Below are positions 57,197 through 64,000 of a stretch of 64,000 bases of DNA, piece by piece. The position numbers were made by a program, and so were the translations under genes. Position 1 is the first letter of the stretch. Every line of letters begins with the position of its first letter. This DNA is from Oleiagrimonas sp. C23AA. Its GTDB lineage: Bacteria > Pseudomonadota > Gammaproteobacteria > Xanthomonadales > Rhodanobacteraceae. The DNA is taken from the NCBI RefSeq assembly GCF_011759385.1, contig NZ_JAARLY010000005.1, positions 248,001-312,000 on the forward strand. The letters run 5' to 3'. Below the pieces are notes generated by a model. That model saw only the letters and a list, made by a program, of their open reading frames with translations, ran no database searches and had not been told where the DNA came from.

Positions 57197-58522
57197 TCAC
57201 TTCGCGCCCGGATGATCGACAAGCCGCCCTGATACCAAAGAACCGGCCGATGAGACGGTCTGGGCTTGGTGTGGCGTAGAAGCCGTAGCTTCGGCGTTGA
57301 CCAGCGCGGACAAAACCGCGCACATCGCCATGATCTGATAAGTCATATCAAAGTAGCTGGAGGTGGTCGCAAGACCGGCTGTCATGTAGGCGAGCAGGCA
57401 AACCTGGAACATCGATGCCAAGTCGAAAGCCCATTTCCGCGAAGGCTCCCGACGTGTCTGTCGCCGTACTTTGGCGCAATGCCGCCAGCTGACCGCTAGC
57501 AACGCCAGGAACAGGCAGATGCCCGGAAGCCCCTGCTCTCCCAACACGCGAAAATATACACTGTGGACAGCTCGTGGCTTCGCCCCTGCCGGTCCATAGC
57601 GACTCCACATGGCATCACTTTCGTAAACGTTGAAGCCACCTCCCGTCAAAGGACGATGCAGTGCCAAATTGCTGGCAAATTCCCATGACTGCACCCGAGT
57701 CTGGAAACTGTTGACCTGATCGGCATGCTGAATCGTATCCATGCGTGCCATCCACTGTGTGGGCATCAGATGGTAGGCGACCACGCCCACCGCCGCGAAA
57801 GCCACGATCAGGGTCAAACGGCGACGACTTTTCAGGAACAAAGCGATGATCACCACCGCAAGGGCCACGAACCCTCCCCGCGAATAGGTGCCCAGTATCC
57901 CGACCACGGTGAAAAACATCGCCACGCCCAAACCCGCACGTATCAGCTTGTCGGGCGCCTGCAATTGCAGATAGCGCATCAGCGGCAGGACCATGCATAG
58001 CGCCTGGGCCAGGTCGTTGTTGTCACTAATAAAGCTGCCAGGAGGCCCGAAAACATGGTTGGAGCCGCCGCGCAGGATCGTGAATAGTCCCCCTTTGACG
58101 CCGTAGAAGCCCAGCGAGACGACGATAATCCAGATAAGCCAGCGCATGCGTTCTCGGCTATTGATCAGCATCAGGGTGGAAAATACCAGCACCAGGGTCT
58201 TGGCAAACTCCTGCCAACGGTGCCATGCAGCATCGGGAACTACCGCAAGCGCGGTGGTGAAGCCTGTCCAGAGCAGAAAAACTATCAACAGAGTACGGGT
58301 CGCCGAGCTGGGGATACGCTTATTTTCCTTGCTGGCGAGCAGACTGCCCAGCGTCATCACCGCAATGACCATCACCCACGGAAAGTTGTAGGCAAAGCCG
58401 TAACAGAGACGATGCGGATTCATGTAGCCCAGCCACGACCAGACCAGCAGGCCGACGAAAGGACGCATAAGAACGTAGGGAACCATCCCAAAGATAAACA
58501 GCGTCAGGGCGATATCGCGCAT
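57197..58522 (-). CDS. O-antigen ligase/polymerase-family protein, exosortase-A-associated type
   Basis: A 441-residue membrane protein with about 11 helices. It opens MRDIALTLFIFGMVPYVLMRPFVG and contains SWLGYMNPHRL, FTILRGGSNHVFGPPGSFI and GTYSRGGFVAL. These match, as I recall, the TIGR03097-type putative O-glycosylation ligase that accompanies the EpsH/XrtA exosortase. It is expected to polymerise or transfer lipid-linked glycan in the periplasm. I start at ATG 58522; a GTG at 58534 would overlap the upstream gene. Confidence 0.9.
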   Translation of the reverse strand: MRDIALTLFIFGMVPYVLMRPFVGLLVWSWLGYMNPHRLCYGFAYNFPWVMVIAVMTLGSLLASKENKRIPSSATRTLLIVFLLWTGFTTALAVVPDAAWHRWQEFAKTLVLVFSTLMLINSRERMRWLIWIIVVSLGFYGVKGGLFTILRGGSNHVFGPPGSFISDNNDLAQALCMVLPLMRYLQLQAPDKLIRAGLGVAMFFTVVGILGTYSRGGFVALAVVIIALFLKSRRRLTLIVAFAAVGVVAYHLMPTQWMARMDTIQHADQVNSFQTRVQSWEFASNLALHRPLTGGGFNVYESDAMWSRYGPAGAKPRAVHSVYFRVLGEQGLPGICLFLALLAVSWRHCAKVRRQTRREPSRKWAFDLASMFQVCLLAYMTAGLATTSSYFDMTYQIMAMCAVLSALVNAEATASTPHQAQTVSSAGSLVSGRLVDHPGAK

Positions 58523-58526
58523 ACGG

Positions 58527-59648
58527 CTAAACACCGCCCCTAAGCTGCAGCATCAACGCGTCCATGAAGAACTTGGCCGCCCAGTTTGGGTAGCGATGTC
58601 TCATGTAGTCGCCTTTTCGCGGATGGGATCCGGGGATGCCTCCGCACACGCCGCTGTCCTGGCTGTCGAAGTCCTGCACGGAAAGATTGAAGCGGTTGGC
58701 GCGCTCGGCCCAAACCGTCCAGGACGCGTCACTTGTGATTTGGTTTAGGCGCTGCCAGATAATCGCCATTTGGGCATTGCCGGTAACGCACGTCCAGCGC
58801 GCCGCCGCGCGCCAGTTGGCATCGAGTCGACCCGGTAGCGCTCCATCGCCGCGCTGCGCGCCGGCGACCGATTTGGCGATGCGCATGGCCATATCCGTGA
58901 ACTGTGTATTTCCGGCAATCAACCCGACTTCGAGCATGCCTCGCGTGGCATAGGCGATGGTATGGGTTAGAGGCCGCCGGTTGTCCTCAAGGTCGTTGTT
59001 TTCCAGCCAGCCGTTTGCGCGCGCCTGAGTGAGCGCCCAAGCCACGTTGTGCACGGCCGCATCAATATAGTCCTGCCGGCCAAGCTCACGGCCAACGGCG
59101 GCCAATCCGAACGCGACCCGGGTGTTATAGGTGTTGACGCTGTGGTTGGCGAAGGGCGACCCGAACCGGCGCCAGGCGCCATCGGCGTCCTGCGCTGCCA
59201 GTAGCCAGTCGGCGGCCCGCACCATCGATGTGCGGAAACGCTCATCTTGTGTCTGCTGCCAGGCGGCCAACCAGCCGAACAGCACCTGCCCGGTATTGAA
59301 AATGGTGGGTGCGATCTGTGTGGCATCCATGGTGCCAGCGCGCACGCCACCGTCGGGGAGCTGGATATCGGACTCCCATTCGGCCATGCGGATAGCGCGC
59401 TTCCGATACTCGTCCTGGCCCGAAAATGCGGCGTAACGGAAAAACGTGGGAATGATGTATCCGGTGGTTTCCGGATAGGCCCCCGCCCAGGTTCGCTTGG
59501 CGGCGTCGTAATAAGCGCTGACGCCACCGCTGCCAGCGACATCCTGTGCCCGCACCAACCAGTCGGCGGCGGCCTGCAGGCCGCGCAAGGGATCCACGGC
59601 GGGCGCGGCGGCGCGACCGGAAAAAAGTTTGGCAACCACGTTCATCAT
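58527..59648 (-). CDS. Alpha/alpha-toroid protein of unknown function
   Basis: A 373-residue protein built of repeated helical pairs (AADWLVRAQD, WLLAAQDADGAWRRFGS, VAWALTQARANGWLENND), as in squalene-cyclase, pectate-lyase or GH88/GH105-like toroids. No signal peptide is seen. TQIAPTIFNTGQVLFGW and the late CVTGNAQMAIIW could line an active site. Possibly it modifies the glycan or its lipid carrier. It starts with two consecutive ATGs (59648 and 59645) overlapping the ATP-grasp stop, and ends four bases before the ligase-like gene. Confidence 0.82.
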   Translation of the reverse strand: MMNVVAKLFSGRAAAPAVDPLRGLQAAADWLVRAQDVAGSGGVSAYYDAAKRTWAGAYPETTGYIIPTFFRYAAFSGQDEYRKRAIRMAEWESDIQLPDGGVRAGTMDATQIAPTIFNTGQVLFGWLAAWQQTQDERFRTSMVRAADWLLAAQDADGAWRRFGSPFANHSVNTYNTRVAFGLAAVGRELGRQDYIDAAVHNVAWALTQARANGWLENNDLEDNRRPLTHTIAYATRGMLEVGLIAGNTQFTDMAMRIAKSVAGAQRGDGALPGRLDANWRAAARWTCVTGNAQMAIIWQRLNQITSDASWTVWAERANRFNLSVQDFDSQDSGVCGGIPGSHPRKGDYMRHRYPNWAAKFFMDALMLQLRGGV

Positions 59649-60847
59649 TTGCTCCTGGCCGCGGGCGAACCTGACATCCATTTCGCACTGCGGGTTTTCA
59701 GCGCGCCGCGGATGCGACGCATGGCTTGGATCAGGTACGGCATTGGATCATTCCATCGCCATAGTGCGTCGCACACCCGGTCGACCGTTTCGAACCCTTG
59801 ACCGATGGACTGCTGCTGCGCGGCGGCAGACTGCTCGTCTTCCGAGCGCATCCGCCAGGCCAGCGAGCGCCCGGCCCGCGAAGAATGCGCCCCAGGCTGC
59901 CCCAGTTCGGCACAGTAGGCCGCATATGGCAGGTTGACACCATTGAGTGTGGCTACCTCGGCCTGGTAATCCGTGCGACCGATGGTCGGTTCGACCATCC
60001 GAAACTCGCCACTGCGCACATCGCGCTTGTATTCCATGCCTGCCATGCCGGTAACCCCGGCCTGTTGAAAGAAACGGGTGGTCAGAGCCGACAGCACGTC
60101 GTGTGCTTCTGGCGCCGGCATGCAGCTGGCCGTGCCGCCCACCTGGGGCGGCCACGAACGCACCTTGCGGCCGGTGAACGATGCCGTCACCAGGCCCTGT
60201 CGGTCCAGATACTGCAGACAGAAATAGATGCTCGAATCGGGGCCTTCGGTCCATTCCTGCACCACCACGTCATCCATCACCGGCAATATGCGCCGGATCA
60301 GCTCGCAGGCTTCGGCGACATGTTCCACCCGGTATGCCTTTTTGAACTGCTTGCTGTACTCGGCGTGTCGCTCACCCGGCTTGACCACCACCGGAAACTG
60401 CAAGCGGTCCAGTGCCGACAAGTCTTCCAATTTGCGAATATGCACCAAGGCAGGGATCGGACCACCCAGCTGCTCGGCCAGGCGCTGAAAGCCTTGCTTG
60501 TGCTGCAAGGCGTCGACCAGCGCCACAGGTGGCAGGCTGAAACGGTATAGCGCCGACAAGCGCTCACGCTGGTGCGATACGGCACGCACGCTCTCTTCCT
60601 GGGTCAACAGCAACACCGGCCGCTGACCGGCGAAGCGGGTGCTTGCCAGATGCACCAGTGCGTCGACCAGGGCATCACCATGCAAGGCCTCAACTTTGAG
60701 CGGCCGCGCCGCACGCGTGCGCATCTCCGCGCGTCGCTCATCGGTGTCCAGCAGCCACGCCGGCACGCCGGCACGCGCCAGACTGCGCGCCACGCCCAAG
60801 CCGTTGAGGCCGGCGCCTACAATCACCGCAGGTGTATCGACGCGCAT
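59645..60847 (-). CDS. ATP-grasp carboxylate-amine/thiol ligase
   Basis: A 400-residue protein with an N-terminal Rossmann-like preATP-grasp domain (AVIVGAGLNGLGVARSL), the ATP-binding lysine strand FPVVVKPGERHAEYS, and the acidic metal site late in MEYKRDVRSGEFRMVEPTIG. ATP-grasp ligases join a carboxylate to an amine through an acyl-phosphate. In this locus it may attach an amino acid or amine to a sugar acid. It overlaps the upstream glycosyltransferase by one base (TGATG) and the downstream toroid gene by four. Confidence 0.88.
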   Translation of the reverse strand: MRVDTPAVIVGAGLNGLGVARSLARAGVPAWLLDTDERRAEMRTRAARPLKVEALHGDALVDALVHLASTRFAGQRPVLLLTQEESVRAVSHQRERLSALYRFSLPPVALVDALQHKQGFQRLAEQLGGPIPALVHIRKLEDLSALDRLQFPVVVKPGERHAEYSKQFKKAYRVEHVAEACELIRRILPVMDDVVVQEWTEGPDSSIYFCLQYLDRQGLVTASFTGRKVRSWPPQVGGTASCMPAPEAHDVLSALTTRFFQQAGVTGMAGMEYKRDVRSGEFRMVEPTIGRTDYQAEVATLNGVNLPYAAYCAELGQPGAHSSRAGRSLAWRMRSEDEQSAAAQQQSIGQGFETVDRVCDALWRWNDPMPYLIQAMRRIRGALKTRSAKWMSGSPAARSK

Positions 60848-62136
60848 CAGCGCGTCTCCACGGTCGCGCGTTTTCCCAGCACACCCGCATAGACATCGCG
60901 ATAGCGCGCCACACTGGCCCGCCAGGTACGCTCGCGCTCGACAAACGCACGACCGTTCGCGATGACCTCGCTCCAGGCGTCAGGGCGCTTCATAAGCTGT
61001 AAAATACGAGCGGCGAGGGCTTGCGCCGAATCAGCCTTAAATAGGTGGCCGTTGCCGCCATCATTGATCAATTCACGATGCCCGCCGACATCCGAGGCTG
61101 CCACCAGCTTGCCCATGGCCATGGCCTCCAGCGGCTTCAGCGGCGTCACCAGATCGGTCAGGCGCCGCGAGACCCGCGGATACACCATCACATCCATCAC
61201 ACTGTAGTACCGCCCTACTTCGGCATGCGGCACGCGACCCGTGAAGTGCACTGCGTGCTCTAGACCAAGCTCGTCACGTAGCGCCTTCAGAGAGGCCTCC
61301 TGCGGTCCTCCACCGACCAGCATCAGCCGGATCTGCGGATCGTTGCGTAGTACCTCGGGCATGGCGCGCAGCAGAAGATCGAGCCCCTCATAGGCATAAA
61401 AGGAGCCGGCGAACCCCAGCGTCTTTCCGGGCGTCAGGCCGTAATGCTGCTGCAAGGTCGCATCGGCCCGCTCCTGGAACGCAAAGGTGGAAACATCCAC
61501 CGCGTTGGGAATGACCGTGATGCGGTCAGCTGCCAGACCGCGCCCAAGCATGTCCTTGCGCAGGCCCTCGCAGATGGTCGTCACGGCATCGGCACGCCGT
61601 AGTGCCCGCGTCTCCAGCGCTCGCGTCAGGCGGTAGCGAAGCCCCCACTCCGCCGCGGTACCGTGATCGGCGGCCGCGTCCTCCCAGAAGGCACGCACCT
61701 CGTAGACCACCGGGATGCCTTTCTCCCGACCAACCGACAAGGCCGGTATCGCGTTCAACACCGGCGAATGGGCATGGATGATGTCCGGCCGTACCTGGTC
61801 GACCACCTCGGCAAGCCGGCGGCGCAATGCGCCCATCAGGCCGCGGTGGCGCAGCAGCGGCAACCGGCCCGTTAAACCGCCCACCGGCGGCGTGCGGAAA
61901 AAGGACCACTCGTCGATCTGTTCTTCGCGCACCTCGCCATTTCCCTGCTTGGGGCTGGTTACATGAAACGTCTGCCACCCCAACGCGCGCTGCTGATTGA
62001 GGATGGCGAGCGTGCGGAACGTATACCCACTGTGCAGCGGCAATGAATGATCGAGCACGTGCAAAATCCGCAACGGTCGCTCTTCAGCGCCTGTCGGATG
62101 CTCCGGTCGCAAGGTGTTGTTCGCCATCCCCACCAT
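60847..62136 (-). CDS. Glycosyltransferase family 4, exosortase-A-associated type
   Basis: A 429-residue GT-B enzyme. RILHVLDHSLPLHSGYTFRT near the N-terminus and VVYEVRAFWEDAA are, as I recall, hallmarks of TIGR04063-type glycosyltransferases found with the exosortase A system. The C-terminal domain has LGFAGSFYAYEGLDLLL and the acidic EAMAMGKLVAASDVGG motif. It should act early in assembly of the lipid-linked repeat unit. The start (62136) forms TGATG with the preceding stop. Confidence 0.93.
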   Translation of the reverse strand: MVGMANNTLRPEHPTGAEERPLRILHVLDHSLPLHSGYTFRTLAILNQQRALGWQTFHVTSPKQGNGEVREEQIDEWSFFRTPPVGGLTGRLPLLRHRGLMGALRRRLAEVVDQVRPDIIHAHSPVLNAIPALSVGREKGIPVVYEVRAFWEDAAADHGTAAEWGLRYRLTRALETRALRRADAVTTICEGLRKDMLGRGLAADRITVIPNAVDVSTFAFQERADATLQQHYGLTPGKTLGFAGSFYAYEGLDLLLRAMPEVLRNDPQIRLMLVGGGPQEASLKALRDELGLEHAVHFTGRVPHAEVGRYYSVMDVMVYPRVSRRLTDLVTPLKPLEAMAMGKLVAASDVGGHRELINDGGNGHLFKADSAQALAARILQLMKRPDAWSEVIANGRAFVERERTWRASVARYRDVYAGVLGKRATVETR

Positions 62137-63452
62137 CACTTTCTCTCGATTTCCGGATCGACCACCTTAGCCAAGACCCGGGCATAGAGTGCATGCTGTG
62201 CTTTCACAACAGGATCCCACCCAAGCTGCTCCGCAAAAGCTCTAGTAGCTGAGCGCTTGGGCGAGCGTTGCTTGAGTCGCAGCCACGCGGACACGATCGC
62301 GTCGGCACTTCGCTCCAAGGCAATTTCTCCAGCTTCCGGGGCCGTCAACACTTCGGTGACTCCGGCAAATGGAGCGGCCACTACCGGCGTGCCGCACCCC
62401 AGCGACTCCAAGACCACATTGGGCATGCCCTCACGGCTGGAAGCGAGCACCGTCGTATCTGCCATGTTGTAGTAGTTAATCAATTCGGCATGTGGTTTAG
62501 CACCGAGAAACTTCACTCTCGTGCCCAAGCCCAGCCTTTCAACCAACCCTCGTAGAGTGCGTTCTTGCGGGCCATCGCCGACAACCAGAAGCGTTACACT
62601 CGAAACGCGTGCCAAAGCTTCAATGACGATATGGACCCCCTTGCGCTCGATGAGATGGCCAACCGTAAGCCACACCGAGCCAGAAAAATCCATGGGCTTG
62701 CGCCTTTTATCGCAAGCGACAGGCTTAAAGCGATTAAGATCGACACCATTGCGCAAAACACTAACATCAGATGCGCTTACACCCAGATTAACCAGTTGAT
62801 CACGCAAAGCATTCGAGACGGTGACAACTGCAGCTGCACGTTTACACGCACACAATATGGCCCGCCGAGGGCTTCTGTAGCGCGGAATAAGGGTCACGTC
62901 ATTACCACGTGCTGTGAGAACCACAGGCAACCCCAAGCGAGAACCGATGGCCGTTGCGGCAACACCATCTGGGTAAAGGTAATGCGCATCTATTAAATCA
63001 TATTTGGAGTCTTCTCGTAAGACACGACGAACCACCGAAAGCAGCGCACGAAACATCAGTGAAGGTGCTAGGCTCATACCAACCTTTGGAATCACTAGAT
63101 ATCGAGGGTGTCTAATTTTTATGCCGTGACGCTCTTCATATTCAGGCACCTTGGCAAAGGCAGCATAAGAGCCAAATATCTTGTTTTTAAAAGGAAACCA
63201 CGGCACAGGAGCAATAACAGTCGCTGCAATACGACCGGAATCCACCAAGTGGCGAAGGCGCTCTTCAACAAATATTCCATGGCGAGGCTGCGCTACATTT
63301 GGGTACAAGCTCGTGAATACCAGAAGACGAATTTTCGACAACTCCGCGTCTTCGGGAGATATTGCGTCAGCGGATGATACAGCGCTTGGGCTTTTTGTAC
63401 CCGCGAAGGAACGTCCATCAACAGCGATATCAGTGATAGGTGACGTATTCAT
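62136..63452 (-). CDS. Glycosyltransferase family 4
   Basis: A 438-residue GT-B enzyme. LLVFTSLYPNVAQPRHGIFV opens the acceptor domain after about 40 extra N-terminal residues; WLTVGHLIERKGVHIVIEAL starts the nucleotide-sugar domain, and SSREGMPNVVLESLGCGTPVVA holds the conserved E-x7-E. It adds a sugar in exopolysaccharide repeat-unit assembly. Its ATG overlaps the stop of the sulfotransferase (ATGA), so this is the second gene visible in a tightly coupled operon. Confidence 0.93.
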   Translation of the reverse strand: MNTSPITDIAVDGRSFAGTKSPSAVSSADAISPEDAELSKIRLLVFTSLYPNVAQPRHGIFVEERLRHLVDSGRIAATVIAPVPWFPFKNKIFGSYAAFAKVPEYEERHGIKIRHPRYLVIPKVGMSLAPSLMFRALLSVVRRVLREDSKYDLIDAHYLYPDGVAATAIGSRLGLPVVLTARGNDVTLIPRYRSPRRAILCACKRAAAVVTVSNALRDQLVNLGVSASDVSVLRNGVDLNRFKPVACDKRRKPMDFSGSVWLTVGHLIERKGVHIVIEALARVSSVTLLVVGDGPQERTLRGLVERLGLGTRVKFLGAKPHAELINYYNMADTTVLASSREGMPNVVLESLGCGTPVVAAPFAGVTEVLTAPEAGEIALERSADAIVSAWLRLKQRSPKRSATRAFAEQLGWDPVVKAQHALYARVLAKVVDPEIERK

Positions 63453-64000
63453 GACAACGCCTCCGATGATGAAACTGGATTATTTATATTCTCAGGATAT
63501 AAATAAGAAATCGAGCTTTTACTCAAGATAACCTGTATTTTATTAATAACCTCTGGCGGCAACTCCGAGCGCCAGCGCTCGGCCGAGCGAAGCGGATTCT
63601 TGAACACGCTGTAGTACCCGCTCTGCGCCTCCTGCGTACTGGCCTGGACAAATCGTTCGGACTGCGGATGCCAGTCCAGACCGGTGAACTGGAACATACG
63701 CTGGGTCATCGCCACAGGCTCGGCACAAATATCCTCGTACCGAAGGGTGAGTACGCGCTCGCTGTGCCCGATGTCGGCGAGGACCTTTTCCTGCATCAGC
63801 ACCCAACGCCATGCCAGGCGCTCCTCGGGCCTGAGTTTTGCGATCTCGTCCAGATCAAGACGGTGACGCTTCGCGGTAGGGGTCGCCAGCAGCATCTTAA
63901 GCAACCACAGGTCATTGGCACTTGGCTGCACATCGCTGAACCGCTGTGCCGCCTCGCCACGCAGCACCGATGCCACGTAACCGCATGGATGGCGCATCAA
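63449..64000 (-). CDS. Sulfotransferase-family protein, 5' end cut by the window
   Basis: 183 residues of a longer protein; the frame is still open at the window edge and the N-terminal PAPS 5'-phosphosulfate loop is missing. What is visible starts at MRHPCGYVASVLRGE, matching the RxPxxxxxS 3'-phosphate-binding element of PAPS-dependent sulfotransferases, and continues through LRYEDICAEPVAMTQRMFQFTGL, the typical C-terminal helix. It should sulfate a sugar or lipid of this pathway. First visible gene of the minus-strand exopolysaccharide operon. Confidence 0.88.
   Translation of the reverse strand: MMRHPCGYVASVLRGEAAQRFSDVQPSANDLWLLKMLLATPTAKRHRLDLDEIAKLRPEERLAWRWVLMQEKVLADIGHSERVLTLRYEDICAEPVAMTQRMFQFTGLDWHPQSERFVQASTQEAQSGYYSVFKNPLRSAERWRSELPPEVINKIQVILSKSSISYLYPENINNPVSSSEALS

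Overview
The window reads as a chromosomal segment of a GC-rich gammaproteobacterium, most likely a Xanthomonadales / Rhodanobacteraceae-type organism. This is inferred from GC-rich codon use, the scpA-scpB-rluB block, the glycogen/trehalose operon and the exopolysaccharide gene types; no rRNA or other taxonomic marker is present. I see no tRNA, rRNA, IS element or CRISPR array. Genes are dense and many neighbours overlap by 1-20 bases (ATGA or TGATG junctions), so operons can be read directly from the junctions.

Layout. (1) 2-5390: the 3' part of a sensor histidine kinase, then a tripartite export operon (outer-membrane factor, FtsX-type ABC permease, ABC ATPase, HlyD-type adaptor). (2) 5454-14096: an unusual biosynthetic cluster with an alpha/beta hydrolase, two SMR/EamA mini-transporters, a DegT-type PLP enzyme, an arginase-fold protein, a GNAT acyltransferase, a stand-alone acyl carrier protein, a ketoacyl-ACP synthase, a class III aminotransferase and a HAD phosphatase. 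I cannot match it to a described pathway; it looks like synthesis and export of an acylated amino compound. (3) 14450-17075: a secreted GH76-type mannanase with a candidate operator upstream, and a small DUF2188 protein. (4) 17391-29815: a compact glycogen/trehalose operon, glgA-glgB-treZ-malQ-treY-DUF2934-glgX, closed by a strong terminator. Its products build and branch alpha-glucan and can convert it to trehalose by the TreY/TreZ route. (5) 29885-44282: mostly housekeeping genes: S10 peptidase, lipoprotein, fadD with a PsrA-like box, PilZ protein, scpA-scpB-rluB, an aminotransferase/omega-amidase pair, LysR/azoR, a PSD-like protein and VanZ.

(6) 44354-64000, all on the minus strand and running off the right edge: an exopolysaccharide locus with a sulfotransferase, three glycosyltransferases, an ATP-grasp ligase, an alpha/alpha-toroid protein, an O-antigen-ligase/polymerase-like protein, a methyltransferase, three asparagine-synthetase-like proteins that lack the glutaminase cysteine, a Tat-exported protein of unknown function, a flippase and a CapA-like protein. 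The ligase-like protein and one glycosyltransferase resemble the exosortase-A-associated types, but no exosortase or PEP-CTERM protein is in view. The middle of this locus (about 51.1-54.8 kb) is visibly AT-richer and looks like exchanged, strain-specific content.

The two places most likely to hold undescribed biology are the acyl-carrier cluster (5.4-14.1 kb) and the triple amidotransferase-like exopolysaccharide locus (44-64 kb).
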